From an uncultured Johnsonella sp. (GTDB lineage Bacteria; Bacillota; Clostridia; Lachnospirales; Lachnospiraceae), in assembly GCA_905373785.1 (NCBI GenBank), contig CAJPUK010000016.1, forward strand, positions 1-23,921: DNA of 23,921 bases. The letters are read 5' to 3'. The notes under the pieces were generated by a model. That model searched no databases. It saw only the letters and a program-made list of their open reading frames with translations, and had not been told where the DNA came from. Made by a program: the position numbers and the translations under genes. Shown one piece after another: positions 15,160 through 21,627 of this stretch (position 1 is the stretch's first letter; each line of letters starts with the position of its first letter).

Positions 15160-15730
15160 TGCTTTGCCCCCTTATATCTTCAAGTAATCCATTTTTATTG
15201 TTGATAGTAGTTCCTATCTCTGTCATCTTTGCTCCTGCTGCCTCAAGTATTTCCCTAAGCCTTGTCGGTAGCTTGTTGCGTTCTTTTTCTCTTTGTAATA
15301 CAGTTCTGTAATTTCTTATAAAATTAGACTGTATTACACTCTGAACTGTATCGATTTCCATGCCTGCCCATTCTTGTAAGACTTCAAATCTTCCCAGTGT
15401 TTTTTGTACCACTAAGGGAAGCTTGTCAAACTCTTCTTTTGCATGATAACTTGAGTTTGATAATGCCCTATTTACAATTCCCCACGCTTCCATTTCTGTC
15501 ATATCAAAGCTTTTTACCGGTATTTTGTCTATCAGTTGCCCGGGTGTCGGGGCAAATCCTTTCGTATCACTTAAAATATACGAATGTAATGCAGCCCTTA
15601 TGTGTTCAAACTGATAAGAAGAAAGTATTGCTGTCCATGTATCTACTGTAGCCGTTATATCTGCCGGCTTGTAGTTCGGATAGGTATATGTCATTATCAT
15701 TATGATTTCTTTTACTTCATCTCTTGTCAT
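15152..15730 (-). CDS. Replisome protein, G39P-like (helicase loader/inhibitor)
   Basis: A 192-residue protein whose N-terminal 75 residues resemble G39P of phage SPP1: MTRDEVKEIIMIMTYTYPNY, then DTWTAILSSYQFEHIRAALH and the segment DTKGFAPTPGQLIDKI. G39P-like proteins bind the replicative helicase, keep it inactive, and hand it over at the origin; the C-terminal part is flexible and contacts helicase or initiator. The C-terminal half here is helical, with EREKERNKLPTRLREILEA. It overlaps the initiator gene by four bases and the RusA gene by eight, so it is co-translated. No ATPase motif is present, in line with G39P rather than DnaC-like loaders. Confidence 0.78.
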   Translation of the reverse strand: MTRDEVKEIIMIMTYTYPNYKPADITATVDTWTAILSSYQFEHIRAALHSYILSDTKGFAPTPGQLIDKIPVKSFDMTEMEAWGIVNRALSNSSYHAKEEFDKLPLVVQKTLGRFEVLQEWAGMEIDTVQSVIQSNFIRNYRTVLQREKERNKLPTRLREILEAAGAKMTEIGTTINNKNGLLEDIRGQSND

Positions 15731-16590
15731 ACTTTATCCCAGTCTATGACCCCTCCTTGATTGTGGTTATTGAAACTCCTGCTGCTATTGTTATTACTTT
15801 TTAATCCATATAAGTCTTGCCAGTTATTCATAATAGATTGATTAAGGACCTCTATCGCTTTGTCATTATCCATGTGTTCGTTTACTGTAGATAACTCTTT
15901 TAATTTCTTAACTAACAGATCTACTGTATGTTGTGTAGAAATCGGCTTTTTGATTTTCTCTCTCATTTTGGCATATTCTAAAAAAGCCTCATTCAGTTTT
16001 TCATCATAAGAAAAATAAGATAGATCTATCTTCTCTTTCGCCCCTGTATTTTTATTTACTTTGTTTTCCTTTACTTTCCTTTCTTTTAAAGGGTTTTTCT
16101 CGGAAATACTATGGTTTTTCTCGGAAATACTATGGTTTTTCTCGGAAATTGCTTCATTTTGGGTTACTTTAATAAAAGAAGCCGTTTCCTCTTTGCTTAA
16201 AAGCCAAATTTCACCATTAACATCTACGGTTCTTTTTTGACCTTTCATAGCTTCCTGATATCTTTTTTGTATTCCTGGTGAGGTAATTGTAGTGACCGGA
16301 CTAGCAAGTATGCTTATCTGTGTAAGTAGTGACCGACTAGCCAAGTATTCCATTATCTGCTTTATAAACCCCTCGGTTAAGCCAAGGTCTGTCATCATGT
16401 TATCAATGCAATCATCGTCATAGATCAAGTAATATCCCTTATCTTTATATGCTTCACATAGAATCCATATATATAAGACGATGCCGTCATTTCCGAACCT
16501 TGCCCTTAAGGCTTTTATACGCCTATCCGAATAAAAAAAGTCTGTATCAAAGGAAAAGTAAAGCAAACCCTGTTTTTTTGGTCTTGCCAT
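15727..16590 (-). CDS. Replication initiator, DUF4373 (Lin1244/Lin1753-type) DnaD-like protein
   Basis: A 287-residue protein. The N-terminus (residues 1-115) is the DUF4373 winged-helix part: GLLYFSFDTDFFYSDRRIKA, then RFGNDGIVLYIWILCEAYKD and ending SPGIQKRYQEA. A Ser/Lys/Glu-rich linker follows, with three copies of the heptamer HSISEKN or a variant (about 146-167). The C-terminal half (190-265) is helical and DnaD-like, with a KAIEVLNQSIMNNWQDLYG motif at 244-262, which recalls the DnaD ending. Such proteins bind the phage origin and recruit the helicase loader, the next gene. Codons 82-102 lie in one copy of a 64-base repeat whose other copy is upstream, so the gene itself may hold part of the origin. 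Confidence 0.82.
   Translation of the reverse strand: MARPKKQGLLYFSFDTDFFYSDRRIKALRARFGNDGIVLYIWILCEAYKDKGYYLIYDDDCIDNMMTDLGLTEGFIKQIMEYLASRSLLTQISILASPVTTITSPGIQKRYQEAMKGQKRTVDVNGEIWLLSKEETASFIKVTQNEAISEKNHSISEKNHSISEKNPLKERKVKENKVNKNTGAKEKIDLSYFSYDEKLNEAFLEYAKMREKIKKPISTQHTVDLLVKKLKELSTVNEHMDNDKAIEVLNQSIMNNWQDLYGLKSNNNSSRSFNNHNQGGVIDWDKV
16092..16150. repeat. Tandem 21-bp repeat (2.8 copies) inside the initiator gene
   Basis: The unit GGTTTTTCTCGGAAATACTAT (plus strand, 21 bp) occurs twice without change and once truncated. It encodes the heptamer HSISEKN in the linker of the initiator. In-frame length keeps the gene open; it may be a simple expansion or part of the origin. Confidence 0.9.
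16285..16348. repeat. 64-bp direct repeat, copy A, inside the initiator gene (two dyad sites)
   Basis: Identical to 16631-16694 except for one base (63 of 64). It contains two related 21-base sites, 16289-16309 and 16326-16346, each of the form TAGT-(5 or 6 bases)-ACTA, 37 bases apart. The sequence codes for residues 82-102 of the initiator. Confidence 0.92.
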
Positions 16591-16630
16591 TCAGTTACCT
16601 TCCTTAATGGATTGTCCTTTGTATTGGAGC

Positions 16631-16694
16631 AATTGTAGTGACCGGACTAGCAAGTGTGCTTATCTGTGTAAGTAGTGACCGACTAGCCAAGTAT
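16631..16694. repeat. 64-bp direct repeat, copy B, upstream of the initiator gene (two dyad sites)
   Basis: Second copy, beginning 41 bases before the initiator ATG, in non-coding DNA; the two sites are at 16635-16655 and 16672-16692. Together the copies offer four similar TAGT/ACTA dyads, which suits an iteron-like array for the initiator or a repressor. Just outside the copies the sequences differ, but TTTGTATT precedes both. Confidence 0.92.
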
Positions 16695-16741
16695 GCAATT
16701 GCTTTATCCAATTACAGCGGACTATAATGGCTTTCTTTCGT

Positions 16742-16770
16742 AACATATCCCTGTGATATAAGTAAGCCAA
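16742..16770 (-). promoter_or_regulatory. Weak promoter candidate for the initiator gene
   Basis: Minus strand TTGGCT and TATGTT with a 17-base spacer. The -10 box is poor (TATGTT), so this is tentative. It would start a transcript of about 145 bases before the initiator ATG that includes repeat copy B but not the pseudoknot elements. Confidence 0.3.
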
Positions 16771-16772
16771 AT

Positions 16773-16789
16773 GACGTAAATACTACGTC
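16773..16789. other. Perfect 6-bp hairpin GACGTA/TACGTC
   Basis: Arms GACGTA and TACGTC with a five-base loop. It could be an operator dyad or RNA hairpin; no Ts follow on either strand, so it is not a terminator. Confidence 0.6.
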
Positions 16790-16802
16790 TACAGTTACAT
16801 TT

Positions 16803-16829
16803 GCATTTTTTAACGTGGTTTACTTCCAC
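16803..16829 (-). promoter_or_regulatory. Hairpin motif GTGG-N7-CCAC (copy 2)
   Basis: Minus strand GTGG-AAGTAAA-CCAC followed by GTTAAAAAATGC, closely matching the block at 5476-5501 before the scaffold gene. It lies 20 bases downstream (minus direction) of the last pseudoknot element. Confidence 0.5.
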
Positions 16830-16849
16830 AAGAGTATATATTCATAAGT

Positions 16850-16960
16850 TCGGCTTTTATAGCAGCTTATCCGACCCTGCTAATAATTTGGCTTTTATAG
16901 TAGATTAGTCCAACCCTACTGTTAAAGTGTGCTGTTTTAATGAGATTATCCAGCCCCTCA
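16850..16960 (-). ncRNA. Three tandem H-type pseudoknot elements with covarying stems
   Basis: Minus-strand order in each: stem 1, GG, stem 2, 5-6 bases, stem 1 partner, A-rich 6-7 bases, stem 2 partner. Element at 16960-16931: TGAG/CTCA and GCTG/CAGC. Element at 16920-16888: AGTAG/CTACT and TTGG/CCAA. Element at 16882-16850: TAGCAG/CTGCTA and TCGG/CCGA. Both stems change in compensating fashion among the copies, while the GG linker and the A-rich loop (TAAAAG or similar) stay. The two stems are interleaved, which gives a pseudoknot. The short first loop and A-rich last loop favour minus-strand RNA, in the 3' trailer of the MBL gene or leader of the initiator gene. The shape recalls preQ1-I riboswitches, but I do not see their loop consensus. 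Function unknown. Confidence 0.65.
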
Positions 16961-17044
16961 AAGCTTAATTACAACTTTTTAAGGTCACCATTTTAGATAC
17001 CCTTAAACTTGTATATTATTACTCATCATATTGAGATATGCTTA

Positions 17045-17746
17045 TCAGCATATATAAACTTCTTTCCCGGTTGCAGCCTGCACTCTTTCCTTAAATGCCT
17101 CTGCATTGCTGTTGTCATTGCTTAAATGCAAAAGATATATCTGTTGCACTGTGCTGAGGTCAAATGCCTCTAGTGTCTTTATTGCTGTATCTATACTCAT
17201 ATGAGAAGTTATTACTCTTTTTGCTCTTGAAGAATCTATATAATTACTTCCTGTATTATTTACAATTACATCCGGATCATAATTTGCTTCAATCAAAATA
17301 TGAGTAAGACCTTTGAATCTATAACGGATATAATATGTATCCGTTACATATAAAAGCTTTTCTTTAGTTTCCTTACTGTATATTAAAAATCCCAAAGGTT
17401 CAGGTACATCATGCTCCACATCAAAAGGAAGTATTGCAAAAGTACCTGTTTCAAACTGTTCCAAGGTTTTTACCCTATGGATACGGTGTCCGCTTAACTT
17501 TGCCATATCTATAGTACCTTGGCTTGTATAAATATCTACTCCTAGCTTAGCCAAATCCTTTGCCGATTTTACATGGTCGCTATGAGCATGTGTAATAAGA
17601 CAACCGCTTAACTTTGATACACAATAACCGCAACCTGCTTGGATTCTTGCTAAAGGTATACCTGCATCAAGCAGCAAACTGTTTTTACCGTCACTTATAT
17701 AATATGCATTTCCGCTGCTGCCTGATGCTATAGGTTTTATTATCAT
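17045..17746 (-). CDS. Metallo-beta-lactamase-fold hydrolase, YycJ/WalJ-like (phage recombination module)
   Basis: A 233-residue metal-dependent hydrolase. Metal ligands can be read in order: THAHSDH (His53, His55, Asp57, His58), EHDVPEPLGF with His112, VTDT with Asp136, then ILIEANYD (150-157), SHMS with His182 and LLHLSNDNS with His207. This is the YycJ/WalJ pattern, a group related to nucleic-acid phosphodiesterases. In clostridial phages such genes often stand right after recT, where lambda-like phages have an exonuclease; a nuclease role is therefore plausible but unproven. Its ATG overlaps the RecT stop (TAATG) and lacks its own Shine-Dalgarno sequence, so it depends on coupling with recT. 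Confidence 0.88.
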   Translation of the reverse strand: MIIKPIASGSSGNAYYISDGKNSLLLDAGIPLARIQAGCGYCVSKLSGCLITHAHSDHVKSAKDLAKLGVDIYTSQGTIDMAKLSGHRIHRVKTLEQFETGTFAILPFDVEHDVPEPLGFLIYSKETKEKLLYVTDTYYIRYRFKGLTHILIEANYDPDVIVNNTGSNYIDSSRAKRVITSHMSIDTAIKTLEAFDLSTVQQIYLLHLSNDNSNAEAFKERVQAATGKEVYIC

Positions 17747-18828
17747 TAGAATTCAGGTAAGTTACTTACGGTCCCTTCGGACTCTTGCGGTTGATTATCA
17801 ATACTATCCGTTGTTTCCGGTATTTTTTCAGGCTTTGTGTCTTCTTTTACCTCTGTCATAGACTCATTCTCTATATCTATCACTATCTGACCTGAGTTAG
17901 AGTCTATAAGCTCCTGTGCTTCCATTTCTGCCATTCTTATCTCCTGCAACTTCATATGTTGATATGCATCATCTATCTTCTTAGGATCTCTTGGCATATT
18001 CTTTGCACTGTAAACCTCTCTTTTTAGAGTTTTTAAGCACATCTCTTCAAACCATCCGTCCGTCTCAACCTCTTTTTTCTTACCCTTCTCCCAAACAGTC
18101 TTTGTACCGCCCCAAAACTCTCCGGCTGCCTTTTCAGGTCTTCGTTTCATGATATCTTTTAAGGTCATTATTACAAGTTTGTTTTTTTCAGGTTCTTTAT
18201 ATTCTATATATCCGAAACCGCCTATGATCTCTCCTCTGTCAAAAGCATTGTTTATTTCAAACACATAGCTTTCAACCTTATTATCATGACTACGCTTTAT
18301 CGGCTTAAATGTGTCTGTGCTATATACAAGTTCTGTAGTTACCGATACCGGCTTTTCTAAAGCATACTTAAGTGCAATATACTGTATTCCGTTATATCCC
18401 GGCATAAGGGTTATTGTGTACATCTTAGTACCCGATTTACAGGTCTTATTATTATTCTTAAACGGTATTGCACTGAGATGATTGTTCTGCATCATGTCAA
18501 GTCCCATCCTTGCATAATGAACTACATCAAGTGCAAGTGCATTCAGATCTACAGTATTCCATGTGATCGGATTAGGATCATCATAGGTATGGTCTGAATT
18601 ATTGGTATTCTTATACAGACGCTTTTCTTCAGCTGCTTTTAAAGCTCTATCTATAGCAATAAAGTACCCCTGTATAAGCTGCCTTTGATAATCAGTAACC
18701 TGTATAGCTCCTGCGGTACTTCCGAACTCTCTGAGAACCTTACTTGTAAACTGTTCACTATTATTTGCCGGAAGTAACTTTTGTTCTTCCTGAGTTGCTA
18801 CTTCTGTTGTTTTTTCCTTTGTTGCCAT
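17746..18828 (-). CDS. recT: RecT-family single-strand annealing protein
   Basis: A 360-residue RecT homologue, which coats single-stranded DNA and anneals complementary strands in phage recombination. The conserved core spans about residues 60-290. Landmarks are LDVVHYARMGLDMMQNNHLS, LMPGYNGIQYIALKYA, and the late helices VWEKGKKKEVETDGWFEEMC. N-terminal 35 and C-terminal 60 residues are variable and acidic or Gln/Thr-rich, as in many relatives; the acidic C-terminus may recruit single-strand-binding protein. GAGAGG precedes the ATG. The upstream neighbour is a Rad50-like ATPase rather than RecE, so the pairing nuclease is not classical. The family call is confident. Confidence 0.93.
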   Translation of the reverse strand: MATKEKTTEVATQEEQKLLPANNSEQFTSKVLREFGSTAGAIQVTDYQRQLIQGYFIAIDRALKAAEEKRLYKNTNNSDHTYDDPNPITWNTVDLNALALDVVHYARMGLDMMQNNHLSAIPFKNNNKTCKSGTKMYTITLMPGYNGIQYIALKYALEKPVSVTTELVYSTDTFKPIKRSHDNKVESYVFEINNAFDRGEIIGGFGYIEYKEPEKNKLVIMTLKDIMKRRPEKAAGEFWGGTKTVWEKGKKKEVETDGWFEEMCLKTLKREVYSAKNMPRDPKKIDDAYQHMKLQEIRMAEMEAQELIDSNSGQIVIDIENESMTEVKEDTKPEKIPETTDSIDNQPQESEGTVSNLPEF

Positions 18829-18831
18829 ATA

Positions 18832-20781
18832 TTAATCCTCTCTTTCAAAATTTATAATCTTATCATTTTTAGACACGATCAGCTTGATAAGCTGTGTCTT
18901 TGTTTTATTGAACTTAGTTACTGACTCTGCATTATCCAAAAACAGTGGCATTTCAACCCCATAATACTCTGAAAGCGTATCTATAAGTTCAAGACCTGCA
19001 TTAATTCTTGCTGCATTATTTGCACTCTTAAAAGGTACTAAGCCGGTCTGACAAGGTATTAATGCCTCACAGTCATCTGCTATACCTCCATTTTGCTGTT
19101 CAATGAAAAGCCTGAACTTAAGTGTCTTGAAACGGCTGTTTATCTTCTCATCAAGCAACCTTGTTTTTGCTTTTATAAACTGTTCGCAAAGATACAGTCC
19201 TTTTGTAAGCTCTTCATACTTTCCTGCAAGCTCCTTTTCTTTTTCTTCAAGCTCTTTTATTCTCAGATCCTGCCTCTTAACCAGTTCTATCTGAGCTTTT
19301 TTACCTTGTTCTTTTTCAAGTTCTTCATTTAGCTTGCTGATTTGAGTCTTTATTGCATTTTCTGTTACATTTGATGCAGCCTTTATGTCATTTTGCATTG
19401 ATTTAAGTCTTTCAAGTTCTTTATTTAATTCCATATATCCTTGAGTAGACTTATATGGAGTCATGTCTACTAAAGAACTTTCTGCTTCACTTATAAGCTG
19501 TGATATCTTTTCTTTCTTGCCCTTAAGCTCTTCAAGTTTTGATTCATAAGCTTTTATTTCTTCTTTTTTACTTTCTATCAATGCCTTACTGCACTCAACT
19601 TTTCCCTTTTCATTAATGTCGGCAAGACGCTTAGCCTTTGCTATGTTAAATATCTTCTTTGATTCCTCTACTTGTTCTTCCGGAAGTTCTCTTTTACAGG
19701 TAGGACAGACAGTCATACCGCCCCATTCCTTAACATTTTCCTCTGTATATTCTTTAAGCAAAGACTCTCTTTTTGATATGATTCGATTAAGATCGTATTC
19801 ACTTTCATTATAAGATGCAGATATATGCAGTATTTCTTTATCCGTATCTGAAAGCCGTTTTTGCAAGTCATTTATTCTTGCAAAAGTAATCTTATTCTTA
19901 TCATTCTCAATTTTTATATGTTCCGTTTCTCCTACTGATATTTTCCTTTCAACTTCTGATATCTGATTAAGTATTGATAACAGTGCAGCATTCTCTTTAT
20001 CTGAAAGCTCAAGTTCAAGTTTTCTTTGCTCATCCTTTATAGTTTGTATTCTTTCATTTATAGCGGAAGGAATAAGTTCATTGATGTCCGGCTTTGCTTT
20101 TTGTGCCTCATCTATTCTTCCGGGAATACCTTTAAGTTCTTTATCCGTTAATGACCTTTCCTTATCTGCGATCTGTCTGTACTCATCAACCGTATATAAC
20201 TCCGTGGTATCCCCTTTTTTTATTAGCATAGTACTAAGCTCTGAAAGCTCAGGGGTTTTAGCTATAACATCTTCAAAGTCTACATCACCACATATCTCAA
20301 GAAGTATTTTTCTTCTGTCTGTTGCTTTCATGTTATCTAAAAAATAGTCATATGCCGTGAGCATCTTTGCAAGCTCTTCACTTTTGTAAAGTTCCAACAA
20401 AGTCTTTTTAAATCCTGTTTCATTGACCGGTACTCCGTCTACCTCATAATCTGTAGAATGTCCTGAAAGTATGGGATTAGCACTGCCCCTTACTGTTTTG
20501 TAGATTTCATGAAAATCTTTTTTTAACACCATTTCTGCCCCTGTATCAAGTTGCAATGTAAGCTCTACCACATGGTTAAGCTTATGACTTCCTATAGTCT
20601 TAGGTGTATAATTTTTCTCCTGTGTAGAAGGCTTCCCATACATAAGCCATGTAAATGCATTGTATATGGTACTCTTACCGGTACCGTTATCTCCGTATAT
20701 AGAGCAATCCTTGCCTTGTATATCAAACTCTAATTTTTTTATACCTTGAAAATTTTCAAGTTTTATTTTTAATATTTTCAT
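18832..20781 (-). CDS. Rad50/SbcC-like AAA ATPase with zinc-hook motif
   Basis: A 649-residue SMC-like ATPase. The start at 20781 is chosen because AAGGAG stands five bases upstream and the product then begins MKILKIKLENFQGIKKLEFD, the usual start of RecF/SbcC heads. Walker A is GDNGTGKS (30-37). Long coiled coils (about residues 200-350 and 370-560) flank a hook CPTC (359-362) like that of Rad50. The Walker B region PLFLDNAE lies near 612-619. Rad50 homologues tether ends and regulate a nuclease; no SbcD/Mre11 gene is present here, so the MBL-fold protein or a host enzyme may be the partner. The size is about two-thirds of E. coli SbcC. It starts the recombination operon before RecT. Confidence 0.9.
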   Translation of the reverse strand: MKILKIKLENFQGIKKLEFDIQGKDCSIYGDNGTGKSTIYNAFTWLMYGKPSTQEKNYTPKTIGSHKLNHVVELTLQLDTGAEMVLKKDFHEIYKTVRGSANPILSGHSTDYEVDGVPVNETGFKKTLLELYKSEELAKMLTAYDYFLDNMKATDRRKILLEICGDVDFEDVIAKTPELSELSTMLIKKGDTTELYTVDEYRQIADKERSLTDKELKGIPGRIDEAQKAKPDINELIPSAINERIQTIKDEQRKLELELSDKENAALLSILNQISEVERKISVGETEHIKIENDKNKITFARINDLQKRLSDTDKEILHISASYNESEYDLNRIISKRESLLKEYTEENVKEWGGMTVCPTCKRELPEEQVEESKKIFNIAKAKRLADINEKGKVECSKALIESKKEEIKAYESKLEELKGKKEKISQLISEAESSLVDMTPYKSTQGYMELNKELERLKSMQNDIKAASNVTENAIKTQISKLNEELEKEQGKKAQIELVKRQDLRIKELEEKEKELAGKYEELTKGLYLCEQFIKAKTRLLDEKINSRFKTLKFRLFIEQQNGGIADDCEALIPCQTGLVPFKSANNAARINAGLELIDTLSEYYGVEMPLFLDNAESVTKFNKTKTQLIKLIVSKNDKIINFERED

Positions 20782-20792
20782 TCCGCTCCTTT

Positions 20793-20807
20793 TGTGATAC
20801 AATCACA
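20793..20807. promoter_or_regulatory. Perfect dyad TGTGAT-N3-ATCACA before the Rad50-like gene
   Basis: A six-base inverted repeat with a three-base loop that directly abuts the AAGGAG of the Rad50-like gene. It could be an operator or a hairpin near the ribosome binding site. No Ts follow, so it is not a terminator. Confidence 0.55.
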
Positions 20808-20827
20808 GTTGATTAATGTTTGTTTTG

Positions 20828-20861
20828 GCTTACAGCTTCTCTTCCTTAAAGGGCTGTAAGC
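20828..20861. other. 9-bp hairpin at the end of the hypothetical gene
   Basis: Arms GCTTACAGC and GCTGTAAGC around a 16-base loop. On the plus strand TCTTTTTATT follows, so it looks like a terminator for antisense transcripts; on the minus strand A/C-rich sequence follows. It covers the last codons of the gene at 20830. Confidence 0.5.
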
Positions 20862-21132
20862 TCTTTTTATTGCTGTAAAGTAGTATATCTGCAAAGCTTA
20901 CTATCATTTCCTTACCTGTCTTAAGTACCTTTATTTTAAGCAAGTTAGGATACAGTTTAATGACTTCCACTCTGTCTGTTTTCTTTTTAGGTTTTGAACT
21001 GTCTGTAAAATCTTCAGAACTAAAGCAATCATATGTGTAGTCAAACCTGTCACCAATCCTAATAAGCTGTTTAAGTTCCTTAACGCCTATTCCGGTTTGT
21101 CTCATATTTCCTGAATATTTAGCCACTGCCAT
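20830..21132 (-). CDS. Hypothetical early phage protein
   Basis: A 100-residue basic protein beginning MAVAKYSGNMRQTGIGVKEL. It has a Lys-rich centre (SSKPKKKTDRVEVIKLYPNL), then a strand-rich segment LLKIKVLKTGKEMIVSFADI and a charged end. A fine ribosome binding site (GAGGTGATGTAGAT) precedes the ATG. Similar short proteins appear near recT in clostridial prophages, but I know of no function. It could be a small DNA-binding protein given its basic middle; that is a guess. It follows the 64-residue gene by two bases, so it is in the same message. Confidence 0.62.
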   Translation of the reverse strand: MAVAKYSGNMRQTGIGVKELKQLIRIGDRFDYTYDCFSSEDFTDSSKPKKKTDRVEVIKLYPNLLKIKVLKTGKEMIVSFADILLYSNKKSLQPFKEEKL

Positions 21133-21134
21133 AT

Positions 21135-21329
21135 CTACATCACCTCTCTGTAATGACCACTTTTTCGCATAAATTCAGGTATATTCAGATTTACTTCTTC
21201 CTTTTCTTCTTTTATCTTTTTCTCAAAGATTAAAGAAACCACACTATATGCATCAGTTATATTGCAACTGATATGAACTAATGTACTATCGCCTACCTTT
21301 ATATGATCTAAAAGTTCTTTTAACTCCAT
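21135..21329 (-). CDS. Small hypothetical early protein
   Basis: A 64-residue protein beginning MELKELLDHIKVGDSTLVHI. Near the end there is a Lys/Glu-rich segment (FEKKIKEEKEEVNLNI). GGGAGG lies upstream of the ATG, which sits inside the last codons of the preceding gene (10-base overlap). No domain is recognised. The small size, tight spacing and good start support expression in the early operon. It might be a regulator or a host-takeover factor, but nothing visible shows that. Confidence 0.58.
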   Translation of the reverse strand: MELKELLDHIKVGDSTLVHISCNITDAYSVVSLIFEKKIKEEKEEVNLNIPEFMRKSGHYREVM

Positions 21330-21610
21330 ATCTGCATGTCCTCCCTAAGTATCTTTTCCAATGCTTCAACTACTTCTTGATAAGTATGCACAAGCTCAGA
21401 TCCTGCAAAACGCTCATCTTTTTCATGGTCATAATAACAACTGTATGATTTAGTTGGTTTGTCTTTTTGCCATTGTCCTTGGCATACTTCAATATCCATT
21501 GTTTTTATATGAGCATATAATCTGAAATCCACCTCTCTTTTGCCAACGACATTGATTTGCAAGCATAATTCAACTAGCTTTTTTATCTTCATTGCTTCCT
21601 GACTTGTCAT
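21320..21610 (-). CDS. Hypothetical early protein
   Basis: A 96-residue protein starting MTSQEAMKIKKLVELCLQIN. The start at 21610 has AAAGGAGG at perfect spacing; a longer start exists at 21649 but lacks a good site and would overlap the HTH gene. The middle has REVDFRLYAHIKTMDIEVCQ and the charged SCYYDHEKDERFAGSE, and it ends with a helix EVVEALEKILREDMQIWS. Two Cys near the centre (positions about 42 and 58) are too far apart for a usual zinc site. No function is known to me. Confidence 0.62.
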   Translation of the reverse strand: MTSQEAMKIKKLVELCLQINVVGKREVDFRLYAHIKTMDIEVCQGQWQKDKPTKSYSCYYDHEKDERFAGSELVHTYQEVVEALEKILREDMQIWS

Positions 21611-21627
21611 AATTACCTCCTTTATAT

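Larger units (their letters stand above)
16591..17044. other. 454-base intergenic region: probable regulatory/origin region
   Basis: No plausible gene on either strand. From left to right it holds the initiator leader, repeat copy B, a weak minus-strand promoter candidate (TTGGCT at 16770-16765 and TATGTT at 16747-16742, spacer 17), a 6-bp hairpin (16773-16789), a GTGG hairpin (16803-16829), the three tandem pseudoknot elements (16850-16960), an 8-bp stem TTTAAGG(G)T/ACCTTAAA with 14-base loop (16978-17007), and a perfect ATGCT/AGCAT hairpin (17038-17051) over the stop of the upstream gene. DnaA-like TTATCC words are present, but no full DnaA box. The density of structure suggests a replication origin and/or structured leader RNA. 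Confidence 0.7.

Noticed and set aside
16850..16960. Interpretation as a complete type III toxin-antitoxin locus
   Set aside because: The tandem pseudoknot layout and repeat length fit, but no ToxN/CptN/TenpN-like gene lies on either side, and the three copies differ far more than usual for antitoxin repeats.
16850..16960. Interpretation as CRISPR repeats
   Set aside because: The units are not identical, there are no unique spacers of constant length, and no cas gene is nearby.
16690..16960. TTATCC words as DnaA boxes
   Set aside because: None continues to TTATCCACA or a one-mismatch form; two of them belong to the pseudoknot elements.
20853..20870. GCTGTAAGC followed by TCTTTTTATT as terminator of a plus-strand gene
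   Set aside because: No plus-strand gene precedes it; the stem is built from the end of a minus-strand gene, so it is noted only as a hairpin.
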